The position numbers and the translations under genes are program-made. Below the pieces are notes generated by a model. The model did no database searches. It was not told the DNA's origin and was given only the letters and a program-made list of their open reading frames with translations. Of a DNA stretch of 64,000 nucleotides, positions 27,579-35,897 are shown one piece after another (the stretch's first letter is position 1; every line of letters starts with the position of its first letter). Source of the stretch: Paraburkholderia sp. BL9I2N2 (GTDB lineage: Bacteria > Pseudomonadota > Gammaproteobacteria > Burkholderiales > Burkholderiaceae); the NCBI RefSeq assembly GCF_004339745.1, contig NZ_SMGP01000001.1, forward strand, positions 4,712,001 through 4,776,000, read 5' to 3'.

Positions 27579-28703
27579 ATGACCAGCCCTGCAACCATCA
27601 CCTGGCCCGAAGCCGACGGCCCCCGCTCCGCGCGTTGGCGCTCCGAAGCGGCCGTGCCGCCGCCCAAGCGCGTCATCGTCGCGGACGACCGCACCACCGC
27701 CGATTCCGCGTACCGACTCGCGTGTGAAGGCACGGCGCTACTGTGGAACGGCGACTTCCAGAACGCTCGTCAACTGCTGCAAGCGGTCACGCGCCGGCTC
27801 GAGCGCAAGCCTCGCAAACACGGCGAAACGCCGGTCGACGCGTTCAATCTGCATCGGCAGGCGCAGTCGCAACGCGCGCGCACGCTCGGCATGATCCTGA
27901 TTCCGCTCGACGCCGCGTACGGTATTCCGCTGCGACGCGCGCCGGAGGTCCAACAGGCTTGCATCGAGACGTACGGTCCGTCCACTGACGAACCGTCCGT
28001 CGTCTCGCTGCGCGAACTGCTCGGCATGATCGGCGCGCATGAATGGCGCAAGAAGGGCGTCGAGATTCCCGCGCTGGGTGACCGGATTCATCCGCACTAC
28101 GGTGTGTTCTCGCCGGTGCGTGGCGAGTATGTGGATCTCGTTGCGCGCACGCCGCTGCCTTCGCTGAATAAGGCGTTCGATATCGGCACCGGTACGGGCG
28201 TGTTGTCCGCGCTGCTCGCCAAACGCGGTGTGAAGAGAATCATCGCTACCGATCAGGATCCCCGCGCGCTCGCTTGTGCGCGTGAGAACCTGACGCGTCT
28301 CGGCTATGACCAGCAGGTCGAGGTCGTGCAGGCCGATCTGTTTCCGGAAGGCCGCGCGCCGCTCGTCGTATGCAACCCGCCGTGGGTGCCGGCGAGACCC
28401 GCTTCGCCGATCGAGTACGCCATCTACGATCCGGAAAGCCGCATGCTGCTCGGTTTCCTGAACGGCCTCGCGGAGCATCTGTCGCCGGGCGGCGAGGGCT
28501 GGCTGATCATGTCGGATTTCGCCGAGCATCTCGGTTTGCGCACGCGCGACTGGCTGCTGGCCGCCATCGACAAGGCGGGCTTGACCGTGGTGGGTCGCGA
28601 GGACATTCGTCCGCGACACCCCAAGTCGACCGATGAAACCGATGCGCTGCACACGGCGCGCATGGCCGAAGTGACGTCGCTGTGGCGTCTGAAGGCGCGA
28701 TAA
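27579..28703 (+). CDS. HemK-like class I SAM methyltransferase
   Basis: This 374-residue protein has an N-terminal region of about 170 residues and then a Rossmann methyltransferase domain with FDIGTGTGVLSALLAKRGV (SAM loop), IIATDQDPRALACARENLTR and the catalytic VVCNPPWVPARP. The NPPW tetrad is typical of enzymes that methylate amino groups on glutamine or nucleobases, such as PrmC, PrmB and RlmG. The true PrmC is at 43316, so this is a paralogue with an unknown substrate. ATG 27579 is preferred over 27528 because the residues before it are not domain-like. Confidence 0.8.
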   Translation: MTSPATITWPEADGPRSARWRSEAAVPPPKRVIVADDRTTADSAYRLACEGTALLWNGDFQNARQLLQAVTRRLERKPRKHGETPVDAFNLHRQAQSQRARTLGMILIPLDAAYGIPLRRAPEVQQACIETYGPSTDEPSVVSLRELLGMIGAHEWRKKGVEIPALGDRIHPHYGVFSPVRGEYVDLVARTPLPSLNKAFDIGTGTGVLSALLAKRGVKRIIATDQDPRALACARENLTRLGYDQQVEVVQADLFPEGRAPLVVCNPPWVPARPASPIEYAIYDPESRMLLGFLNGLAEHLSPGGEGWLIMSDFAEHLGLRTRDWLLAAIDKAGLTVVGREDIRPRHPKSTDETDALHTARMAEVTSLWRLKAR

Positions 28704-28747
28704 GCGGTGAGATGCGCTGCTCTCGCTTTAAGAGCGAGGGCAACACG

Positions 28748-30028
28748 TCACGCCGCCGCGTCGCTCCCCTTGAGTTTGCCGACATACGCCGCCGCGCCGC
28801 GTCCTGCCGCGAGGCCGCTGGCGAAGCAGGCGGTGAGCAGGTAACCGCCCGTCGGCGCTTCCCAATCGAGCATCTCGCCGGCGCAGAAGGCGCCGGGCAG
28901 GCGCTCAATCATCAAGTGCTCGTCGAGCGCCTCGAAGGGAATGCCGCCGGCGGTGCTGATCGCTTCCGCGATCGGCCGGGCGCGCGTGAGGCGCACGGGC
29001 AGCGCCTTGATGGCGTGCGCGAGGCCGTCGGCGTCGGTGAAGGCTTCTTTCGACAAAATCTCGTGCAACAAAGCCAGCTTTACCCCGCCAATTCCGATTC
29101 TGCCGTGCAGATGGCTCGACATCGAGCGTGAGCCGCGCGGTCGCGTGACTTCGGCGACGACCCGCTCCAAAGGCAAGCCCGGCGCCAGATCCAGCGTGAC
29201 CGTGACATCGCCGTCGGCCAGAATCCGCTCCCGGATTACTGCCGACAAGGCGTAAATCAGACTCCCTTCCAAGCCCGTTTCGGTCAGAAGTATTTCACCT
29301 TGTCGATTGTGGACTTTATTGTCTACGTCGGTGAGCGCCATGGCCACCGGCTTGACCGGTTGACCCGCGAAATGCTCGCGCAGATAGGGGCTCCAGTCCG
29401 CGTCGAAGCCGCAGTTTGCGGGCAGCAACGGCGTTACGGGCACGTCGCGCGAGGCCATCAGCGGAACCCAGGCGGCGTCCGATCCGAGCCGCGGCCAGCT
29501 TGCGCCGCCCACCGCGAACACGACGGCATCGAAGGTCACAGTCTGTTCGCAGTCGGGTGTCGCGAAGTGGAGCGTATGCGCCGCGGCATCGCCCGCTTCG
29601 GTGTCCCAGCCAATCCACTTGTGGCGCATGTGAAACCGCACGCCCGCCTCGCGCAGTCGATGCAGCCACGCACGCAGCATCGGCGCGGCTTTCATGTCGG
29701 TCGGAAAAACGCGTCCCGAGCTTCCGACGAACGTCTCCACACCCAAGCCGTGCACCCACGCGCGCAGGGCGTCGGGATCGAAGGCTCGCACGAGCGGCGC
29801 GATCTGTTCGCGGCGCGCACCGTAGCGGCCGAGGAACGGCTCGAGCGGCTCCGAATGCGTGATGTTCATGCCGCCTTTGCCCGCCATCAGAAATTTGCGG
29901 CCGACCGACGGCATGGCGTCATAGACGTCGACCTGCACGCCTTGCTGGACGAGCGCCTCGGCGGCCATCAAGCCGGCGGGGCCGCCGCCGATCACGGCGA
30001 CGCGGGCGGAATCGAATGAGGATGACAT
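28748..30028 (-). CDS. HI0933/YhiN-family FAD-dependent oxidoreductase
   Basis: The 426-residue flavoprotein starts with a dinucleotide-binding motif (RVAVIGGGPAGLMAAEALVQQ), has the family's MAGKGGMNITHSEPLE segment, the FAVGGASWPRLGSDAAW motif, RQGEILLTETGLEG and the C-terminal FAD contact GEMLDWEAPTGGYLLTACFASG. The family is widespread; some members are named BaiN, but its reaction here is unknown. I set the start at 30028 because the 33 residues before MSSSFDSARVAVIGGG are not conserved in character. Its reading frame contains copy 2 of the 35-bp repeat. Confidence 0.87.
   Translation of the reverse strand: MSSSFDSARVAVIGGGPAGLMAAEALVQQGVQVDVYDAMPSVGRKFLMAGKGGMNITHSEPLEPFLGRYGARREQIAPLVRAFDPDALRAWVHGLGVETFVGSSGRVFPTDMKAAPMLRAWLHRLREAGVRFHMRHKWIGWDTEAGDAAAHTLHFATPDCEQTVTFDAVVFAVGGASWPRLGSDAAWVPLMASRDVPVTPLLPANCGFDADWSPYLREHFAGQPVKPVAMALTDVDNKVHNRQGEILLTETGLEGSLIYALSAVIRERILADGDVTVTLDLAPGLPLERVVAEVTRPRGSRSMSSHLHGRIGIGGVKLALLHEILSKEAFTDADGLAHAIKALPVRLTRARPIAEAISTAGGIPFEALDEHLMIERLPGAFCAGEMLDWEAPTGGYLLTACFASGLAAGRGAAAYVGKLKGSDAAA
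29293..29327 (+). repeat. 35-bp palindromic repeat, copy 2
   Basis: This copy lies within the flavoprotein gene and on the minus strand encodes part of the VDNKVHNRQGE segment. It keeps GTGGAC and GTCTAC as imperfect arms. It matches copy 1 at 32 of 35 bases. Confidence 0.55.
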
Positions 30029-30411
30029 GCGGGCCTGTGGATGAGCGGAAGAGGCGGCGCGCCGGCGATTCGGATGATCCGCCGGTGCGAAGGGCGCTAT
30101 TTTCACACTGCGAGCAGGGCAGGGCAAACGCGCGGGGGGGTCGGCAGGCCGAAAATGGCTGAGTTCAGGCGTTCCTGCGTAAGCCTGGTTTGCGTCGACG
30201 GCTTTGTTATCGACCGGCGCGACCTATACTTTTCAGACACCTTCCATCGGATGCCGTGCGCGTCTTCCTCGCGTCATACCAACTCGCCGTCTTCCCCGCC
30301 ACCCGGCGCTATCCGAGCTATCGGAGCCGCCGCGTCACGGCCGGTGATGTGGTCCGCGCGTCTGCTGCCTGCGTGGATGTCTGAACGTCATCTTGATCAA
30401 AGGAGACTGCC
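30029..30411. other. Divergent intergenic region before the DUF1059 gene
   Basis: No gene is seen. A possible plus-strand promoter is TTGTTA (30204-30209) with TATACT (30225-30230), spacing 15, slightly short. AAAGGAGA at 30399-30406 is the ribosome site of the next gene. Confidence 0.35.
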
Positions 30412-30621
30412 ATGTCCCGCAAATACATCGATTGCCGTGAGTTTCCGAGCGAAATGAACTGCACCGTCGCCTTGTCTGCCGACAGCGAGAGTGAATTGCT
30501 CGACGCCGCCGTGCAGCATGCGGTTGCTGTGCACAAGCATACGGATTCGCCGGAATTGCGCTCGCAACTCAAGGCGCTGTTTCACGACGGCACGCCACCG
30601 GTCGAAGCGACGCGCGGGTGA
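30412..30621 (+). CDS. DUF1059 family small protein
   Basis: This 69-residue protein has the DUF1059 pattern: YIDCREFPSEMNCTVAL near the start, then SESELLDAAVQHAVAVH and a His-rich end helix. Function is unknown for the family. The AAAGGAGA site before the ATG is strong. It ends near a long hairpin that separates it from the convergent gene. Confidence 0.8.
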   Translation: MSRKYIDCREFPSEMNCTVALSADSESELLDAAVQHAVAVHKHTDSPELRSQLKALFHDGTPPVEATRG

Positions 30622-30651
30622 GCTGCCGTCATTTGGGGAGCTACAGAACGA

Positions 30652-30692
30652 GCGACCCGCGCGAGCGGCGTCTGGCCGCCCGCGCGGGTCGC
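30652..30692 (+). terminator. Long GC-rich hairpin between convergent genes
   Basis: GCGACCCGCGCG (30652-30663) pairs perfectly with CGCGCGGGTCGC (30681-30692), and an inner CGGC/GCCG adds four pairs. No T-run follows on either strand. Its place between two convergent stops (30621 and 30712) suggests it blocks transcription from both sides. Confidence 0.55.
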
Positions 30693-30711
30693 AGCATCGT
30701 TGAACTATGTG

Positions 30712-31032
30712 TTAGCCGGGGTACGCCTCGTCCACCTTTAGCCCGGCGAGCTTGAAAATGACTCGCAGCGTCTGCGGTTTGATATCGCGCCGCGATGCGA
30801 GCGTAGTCATGACGAAGTCGAGCACTTTGGCGTACTTGAGCATGGTCAGGCAGGTTTCCATGTCCACGCTGCCGTCGCGCATGACTTCGGCCAGCCGCAG
30901 CATCTCCGTGGAGATGTCGCGGGCCATTTCCAGTTCAAGTTGCTGCTTCTCGGACCACGCTGGTGTGGCGATGAGTTTCGCCAGCATTTCCTGAAATTTC
31001 TGTTCGACGTTTCCGTTGGGTACCGTATCCAT
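30712..31032 (-). CDS. Conserved-looking small helical protein of unknown function
   Basis: The 106-residue product is mostly predicted helix by composition, with a charged centre (LELEMARDISTEMLRLAEVM) and one cysteine. It has no signal peptide or membrane helix. I do not recognise the family. Codon use matches neighbouring genes and the ATG is followed by a clean open frame. It is divergent from the methyltransferase at 31416. Confidence 0.65.
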   Translation of the reverse strand: MDTVPNGNVEQKFQEMLAKLIATPAWSEKQQLELEMARDISTEMLRLAEVMRDGSVDMETCLTMLKYAKVLDFVMTTLASRRDIKPQTLRVIFKLAGLKVDEAYPG

Positions 31033-31415
31033 TGCCGCCTCTTCTATTTTCCGAGCGCGCGTCCGCTTGACGTCTCGGCGCGCTGCTGGTTACGTAACGT
31101 TCGGCCCGTGTTCCGGGACCGTCCTCCCCACATTCATTCGGTTCGCGTGGTGAAAGCCACGGCCGCAGCCCGTTGTTATAGGCGGCACGGCCGGCACCAT
31201 CGGGCCCGGCCGTCACGCAAGCTGCTTTTGCGCCTTTCTGGAACCTTCCGCGTGACACTTTTTACGCAGGAAGTGTTCCAGTTGATGCCCTTTATCACAT
31301 GCTTCGCGCGGCTCCTTCGGTCAGCAAGCCGCACTTTGGGTAAACTGGCAGCAACTTTTCCCTTTTTCCGTCACCTGTCGCACGTTCACGTTGCAATTCT
31401 TGGCGGTTTCCCCCG
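31033..31415. other. Divergent intergenic region of 383 bases
   Basis: I see no gene. The region is less GC-rich toward 31370 and should hold promoters for the two divergent genes, but no hexamer pair is convincing. Confidence 0.4.
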
Positions 31416-32258
31416 ATGTCCAGCAAAACGCACGAAATCCGTCCGAACCAGTCCGTCGAGTTGTTGAAGGAGCTTCACATCCTCACGCGCGACGGCAAGA
31501 TGAATCAGGACAGCCGCCGCAAGCTGAAACAGGTCTATCACCTGTTCCAGTTCATCGAGCCGCTGCTCAAAGACCTCAAGGACAAGCAAGGCGCCGTTAC
31601 CCTCGTCGATCACGGCGCGGGCAAGTCGTATCTAGGTTTTATCCTGTATGACCTTTTCTTCAAGGAGTTTCAGGAAGATGCGGGTGTTGCGTCACATATA
31701 TACGGCATTGAGACGCGCGAGGAGCTCGTCGCGAAGTCGGAAGAGCTGGCTGGAAGGCTGGGTTTCACGGGCATGTCGTTTCTGAATCTGTCAGTGGCGG
31801 ACTCGATCACGTCGGACCGCTTGCCGGCCCAGATCGACATCGTCACGGCGCTGCACGCCTGCAATACCGCGACCGACGACGCGCTGCGCTTCGCGCTCGA
31901 AAAGAAGGCGAAGTACATCGTGGTCGTGCCGTGCTGTCAGGCCGAGGTGGCGGGGGTGTTGCGGCAGAACAAGGGCAAATCGCTCGGCAACGCCTTGACG
32001 GAGATCTGGCGGCATCCGTTGCACACGCGGGAGTTCGGGAGCCAGATCACGAACGTGCTGCGGTGTTTGCAGCTCGAAGCGCACGGGTATCAGGTCAGCG
32101 TGACCGAACTGGTGGGCTGGGAGCATTCCATGAAGAATGAACTGATCATCGCCCAATACAAGGATCTGCCGAGACGCCGGCCGACCGAGCGCTTGAACGA
32201 GGTGATGGAAACGCTTGGGATCGAGGAACTGAAGGAACGGTTCTTTGTTTCGGCCTGA
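31416..32258 (+). CDS. Class I SAM methyltransferase, GSTCD/METTL25-like
   Basis: The 280-residue protein has a helical N-terminus (about residues 1-60), then the SAM-binding VTLVDHGAGKSYLGFILYDL and an acidic strand IYGIETREELV. It also has the ALHACNTATDDALRFAL and VVVPCCQ motifs of the methyltransferase group that includes eukaryotic GSTCD and METTL25 (Methyltransf_32). The target in bacteria is not known to me; RNA is one possibility. It stands alone, with its own upstream region. Confidence 0.75.
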   Translation: MSSKTHEIRPNQSVELLKELHILTRDGKMNQDSRRKLKQVYHLFQFIEPLLKDLKDKQGAVTLVDHGAGKSYLGFILYDLFFKEFQEDAGVASHIYGIETREELVAKSEELAGRLGFTGMSFLNLSVADSITSDRLPAQIDIVTALHACNTATDDALRFALEKKAKYIVVVPCCQAEVAGVLRQNKGKSLGNALTEIWRHPLHTREFGSQITNVLRCLQLEAHGYQVSVTELVGWEHSMKNELIIAQYKDLPRRRPTERLNEVMETLGIEELKERFFVSA

Positions 32259-32302
32259 TCGGACGGCGTGGCGCGCTGGCTCGTTGCGAGCCGCTGCGTG
32301 AA

Positions 32303-32857
32303 CTAGGGCTTCATCAACGCGGCCCAGCCGGCCAGGCCGATTCGCCGGAGCGTTTCCTGATTCCGCTCGTAAATCTCTTCCGCATCGGGAAAAGCCTGAA
32401 CCGCGCGTTCAATGCTGTCTTCGCGCAGCAGATGCAAGATCGGATAGGGCGCGCGATTCGTGTAGTTCTCGATATCGTCGGGCTCGCTGCCTTCGAACTG
32501 GTAAAAGGGATGGAAGCTCGCGATCTGAACGATGCCTTCGAGCCGAAGCTGCTTGAGCATGCGTTCGGCGAAAAACAGGCAGTCGTTGTAGTCGAGAAAA
32601 TCGCTGAGCGCCTGCGGCACGATCAATAGCGTCGTATCCACGGCATCCGGGTTGGCGGCGACCAGCGTCTGAAGCTCGGTTTCCAGGTCGGCCAGCACAC
32701 CTTCCATGTCCACGGCATCGCTGACGGCGTAGCGAATCTGCCCCTTTACGTGGACTGCCTTCGCGAACGGACACAAGTTGAGCCCGATCACGGCCTCGGT
32801 CAGCCAGTGACGAGTAGCGGCAACAACGGCATCGTGGGATTCGGCGGGCAACGGCAT
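32303..32857 (-). CDS. DUF1415 family protein
   Basis: This 184-residue protein has the DUF1415 hallmarks: an N-terminal TRHWLTEAVIGLNLCPFAKA with the LCPFA motif, DYNDCLFFAERML, QIASFHPFYQFEGS and NRAPYPILHLLRE. The conserved Cys, His and acidic residues suggest an enzyme or metal site, but none is established. It is convergent with the methyltransferase before it. Confidence 0.85.
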   Translation of the reverse strand: MPLPAESHDAVVAATRHWLTEAVIGLNLCPFAKAVHVKGQIRYAVSDAVDMEGVLADLETELQTLVAANPDAVDTTLLIVPQALSDFLDYNDCLFFAERMLKQLRLEGIVQIASFHPFYQFEGSEPDDIENYTNRAPYPILHLLREDSIERAVQAFPDAEEIYERNQETLRRIGLAGWAALMKP

Positions 32858-32908
32858 GGCGGGTGGCGCGGGAGATAAAGCGCCATTTTAGCGGGGCGGA
32901 TGGGCATC

Positions 32909-32948
32909 GATTCGCGCCTCGCGCAAACGATTCGCGCCTCGCGCAAAC
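32909..32948. repeat. Tandem duplication of a 20-bp unit
   Basis: The unit GATTCGCGCCTCGCGCAAAC occurs twice with no base between, 21 bases before the stop of the TetR gene. It is exact and non-coding, so it is probably a recent slippage event. Confidence 0.9.
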
Positions 32949-32968
32949 AGAACCGCAAAGCAGACAAT

Positions 32969-33631
32969 TCAGTCAGTCGACGACGCCGACGCCGACGCCG
33001 ACGCCGCGCCGCACGCCGCGGCGATCAACTGCGCGGCGACCTTCGGCGCGGCCAGAATGGGCCCGCAACCGGGGCCGTACGTCTGGCTGGCCGCATACAC
33101 GCCTTCGATCATCAGACCGAGCGCATTGGCGAGCGCGACCGGATCATCGGCGCCCGCCGCCGTCGTCAGTTCCGTGAGTCGCGCCATCAGGCGCGCTTTG
33201 TTGTGAAACACGAACTGCCGCGCCGGATGCGCCGTGTCCGGAAACTCCACCGACACGTTCACGAAGGGACAGCCGCGATAGTCGTCGATCGACGCGCGCA
33301 CCGCGAGGTCGTCGAAATATTGCTGAAGCTGCCGGGCCGGCTCGCCCGGATGTGTGGCGAAGCTCCTCTCCACGTAGCCGAAAAACTGCTCGTCCTTGCG
33401 GTCCAGATAAGCCATGACCAACTCGTCCTTCGACGAAAACTGCCGGTACAGGCTCATCTTGTTCACGCCGGCGCGCTCGACCACCGCGTCCACCCCGACG
33501 GCTCGCACACCCTCGCGATAGAACAGCTCGTCCGCGGCACGGAGCAAGTGCTGTTGCGCCTGCGGCCCGGCGGTCTGCGCGCCGCGCGAGCGACGGGCCG
33601 CGGCCGGTTTGAGGGATTCACTGTCGGACAT
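32969..33631 (-). CDS. TetR/AcrR family repressor
   Basis: The 220-residue protein has an N-terminal helix-turn-helix (about residues 25-70: AADELFYREGVRAVGVDAVV, VNKMSLYRQFSSKDELVMAY) and an all-helical ligand domain with YRGCPFVNVSVEF. The C-terminus is an Ala-Ser repeat (ASASASAS) written by the GACGCC hexamer repeat and is probably free of function. It is divergent from an MFS transporter, and two palindromes lie between them, so it likely represses both. The ligand is unknown. Confidence 0.87.
   Translation of the reverse strand: MSDSESLKPAAARRSRGAQTAGPQAQQHLLRAADELFYREGVRAVGVDAVVERAGVNKMSLYRQFSSKDELVMAYLDRKDEQFFGYVERSFATHPGEPARQLQQYFDDLAVRASIDDYRGCPFVNVSVEFPDTAHPARQFVFHNKARLMARLTELTTAAGADDPVALANALGLMIEGVYAASQTYGPGCGPILAAPKVAAQLIAAACGAASASASASSTD
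32979..33006. repeat. GACGCC hexamer repeat in the TetR tail
   Basis: Four to five copies of GACGCC encode alternating Ser-Ala at the C-terminus of the TetR protein. Such an in-frame repeat can change copy number without breaking the gene. Confidence 0.8.
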
Positions 33632-33666
33632 GGAAGACCACCTGAAATCAATTAACGCCTTGACAT

Positions 33667-33682
33667 GTTACCGACCAGTAAC
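33667..33682. promoter_or_regulatory. Palindrome 1 in the TetR-MFS intergenic region
   Basis: GTTAC and GTAAC surround CGACCA, giving a TTACCGACCAGTAA-like element close to the TetR start. This shape resembles operators of TetR repressors. Confidence 0.5.
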
Positions 33683-33699
33683 TAAGATCGCAACACCTA

Positions 33700-33719
33700 T
33701 TGTGACTGATCTGTCACAA
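33700..33719. promoter_or_regulatory. Palindrome 2 in the TetR-MFS intergenic region
   Basis: TTGTGAC and GTCACAA are separated by six bases with a GATC centre, a near-perfect 20-bp palindrome 67 bases before the MFS start. It resembles a CRP-type half-site but with a longer spacer, so TetR binding is as likely. Confidence 0.45.
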
Positions 33720-33786
33720 ATCCTTTACCGAACGCGTAACAATACAAGCGGCGACGCCTGCGGGGCAGGTGTCGATTGGAGAACCG

Positions 33787-35070
33787 ATGAACTGGGCAGC
33801 AAAACTGATTGGCGGACGTTTCCACTACGGCTGGTTGACCGTCGCCGTGGTGTTTCTGGTACTGCTGGCGGCAGCCGGCACGCGCGCCACGCCGAGCGTG
33901 ATGATGGTGCCGCTCGAGCATCAATTCGGCTGGAGCCGCGCAACGATCTCGTTGGCGATTTCCGTGAACATCGCCCTGTACGGTCTGATGGGACCGTTCG
34001 CGGCGGCGGCAATGCAACGTTTCGGTGTGCGCCCCACGTTGTTGGCCGCGCTCGGCACGATGGCGGCCGGTGTGGGCCTCTCGTCGCTGATGACGCACCC
34101 GTGGCAGATGATATTGATCTGGGGTGTGATGGTCGGCGGCTCGACGGGTGTCGCGGCGCTGTCGTTGTCGGCGACGGTGGTCACGCGCTGGTTCACCACG
34201 CACCGCGGCCTCGTCATGGGCATTCTCACGGCAAGCTCGGCAACCGGCCAACTGGTGTTCCTGCCGATGCTCGCGGCCATCGCCGAGCACTACGGCTGGC
34301 GGCAAGTGGTGTGGGTCGTCGCCATTGCGGCCGCGATCGTGATTCCGCTGGTTGCGTTTCTGTTGCCGGAGCGCCCGGCCGACATGAAGCTGCGTCCTTA
34401 TGGCGAGCCACACGATTCGCCCATCAACAGCACGGTCACCAAACAGAACCCGCTGGCAATCGCCTTCGGCACACTCGCTATGGCGAGCAAGACCCGCGAC
34501 TTCTGGCTGCTGTTTTTCAGCTTCTTTATCTGCGGCGCGAGCACCAACGGCTACGTCGGCACCCATCTGATCGCGATGTGCGGCGACTACGGCATGACGG
34601 AAGTGCAGGGCGCCTCGCTGCTCGCCGCAATGGGCATCTTCGATCTGTTCGGCACGACTCTTTCGGGCTGGCTGTCGGACCGCTTCAATAGCCGCGTGCT
34701 GCTGTTCTGGTACTACGGTCTGCGCGGGTTGTCGCTGATGTTTCTGCCGCACGCGTTCGGCATCGACTTCTTCGGTCTGCCGCTGTTCGCCGTGTTCTAC
34801 GGCCTTGACTGGATCGCAACCGTGCCGCCGACAGTGCGTCTGGCCACCGACGTCTACGGCAAGGAATCAGCGCCGGTGGTGTTCGGCTGGGTCGTCGCCG
34901 GCCATCAACTCGGCGCGGCGTTCGCGGCGCTCGGCGCGGGCATGCTGCGCGCGAGCCTCGGCACCTATACGGTAGCGTCGATGATTTCTGGCGGCTTGTG
35001 CCTCGTGGCTGCGGTGATCGTGTTGCGGATCAACCGGCCCGCCAAGGTGCCGGAACCGCAGGCGGCATAA
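33787..35070 (+). CDS. MFS transporter
   Basis: The 427-residue inner-membrane protein has about twelve hydrophobic helices in two halves, with a central polar loop near residue 215. It resembles the oxalate/formate and monocarboxylate branch (FHYGWLTVAVVFLVLLAAAG, FGWSRATISLAISVNIALYG, GWLSDRFNSR). The substrate is not evident. GGAGA precedes the ATG at 33787, six codons after another in-frame ATG-like start. The divergent TetR gene is the likely regulator. Confidence 0.85.
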   Translation: MNWAAKLIGGRFHYGWLTVAVVFLVLLAAAGTRATPSVMMVPLEHQFGWSRATISLAISVNIALYGLMGPFAAAAMQRFGVRPTLLAALGTMAAGVGLSSLMTHPWQMILIWGVMVGGSTGVAALSLSATVVTRWFTTHRGLVMGILTASSATGQLVFLPMLAAIAEHYGWRQVVWVVAIAAAIVIPLVAFLLPERPADMKLRPYGEPHDSPINSTVTKQNPLAIAFGTLAMASKTRDFWLLFFSFFICGASTNGYVGTHLIAMCGDYGMTEVQGASLLAAMGIFDLFGTTLSGWLSDRFNSRVLLFWYYGLRGLSLMFLPHAFGIDFFGLPLFAVFYGLDWIATVPPTVRLATDVYGKESAPVVFGWVVAGHQLGAAFAALGAGMLRASLGTYTVASMISGGLCLVAAVIVLRINRPAKVPEPQAA

Positions 35071-35247
35071 AACCGCCGCGGCGATCCGAGCATCGCGAGA
35101 ACCACGGCCCCGCGAGGGGCCGTTTCGCTATCGCAGCCGGCACTAAACAAACTGCTCGCTTGTTGGCGCACGCGCGCTGAAGCCCGGTTATGCTATGTGA
35201 CCCCGGGCAGTTGCCCGTCGATCATGAATTTCGACTGAGAGAAGCGC

Positions 35248-35841
35248 ATGACCCATAAACCCGCCCCTACCGCAATTGCCATTCACGAGCTGATTGCAGG
35301 CCGCTGGAGCCCGCGCGCGTATTCGAGCGAGCCGGTGAGCCGCGAGCATCTGCAAGCCGTGCTCGAAGCGGCACGCTGGGCGCCGTCTTCGTACAACGCG
35401 CAGCCGTGGCGTTTTCTCGTATTCGACCGCAGTGTCGATGAAGTCTCGTTCAAGCAGGCTTTTGCCACACTGGTGCCGTTCAACCAGGGCTGGAATGCGC
35501 CGGCGCCGGTGCTGATCGCGGTGACCACACACACGCTCACCAACAAGGGCGACGTGAATCGCTGCGCGCCGTACGACGCGGGCGCCGCGGCGATGGCGCT
35601 GGTATTGCAGGCGCACGCGCTCGGACTTGCCGCGCACCAGATGAGCGGCTTCGACCCGAACGCGTTCCGCACGGCATTCAAGCTGCCGAGCGACGTCGAC
35701 GTGATCGCGATGATTTCGCTCGGCCACTACGGCGACGTCGACAAGCTGGATCCGGTGTTGCGCGAGCGCGAGAAGTCGGTGCGTCAGCGTCTGCCGCTGG
35801 CGGAAATCGCCTATGCTGGCGGCTGGAAGAAGGCGTTCTGA
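35248..35841 (+). CDS. Nitroreductase family protein
   Basis: This 197-residue FMN-dependent oxidoreductase has the family start RWSPRAYSSEPVSREHLQAV, the flavin-binding ARWAPSSYNAQPWRFLVFD and the later AAAMALVLQAHALGLAAHQM and VIAMISLGHYGD segments. Such enzymes reduce nitro groups, quinones or flavins with NAD(P)H; the natural substrate is not clear. GAGAGAAG precedes the ATG, and a strong terminator follows. Confidence 0.9.
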   Translation: MTHKPAPTAIAIHELIAGRWSPRAYSSEPVSREHLQAVLEAARWAPSSYNAQPWRFLVFDRSVDEVSFKQAFATLVPFNQGWNAPAPVLIAVTTHTLTNKGDVNRCAPYDAGAAAMALVLQAHALGLAAHQMSGFDPNAFRTAFKLPSDVDVIAMISLGHYGDVDKLDPVLREREKSVRQRLPLAEIAYAGGWKKAF

Positions 35842-35869
35842 GCGGCCTGCGATTTGTGAGTTGAAGTAG

Positions 35870-35897
35870 AACGCGCGGCGACAACCGCGCGTTTTTT
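35870..35897 (+). terminator. Intrinsic terminator after the nitroreductase gene
   Basis: AACGCGCGG (35870-35878) pairs with CCGCGCGTT (35885-35893), loop CGACAA, followed by T to 35897. It touches the stop codon of the convergent MFS gene. Confidence 0.88.
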
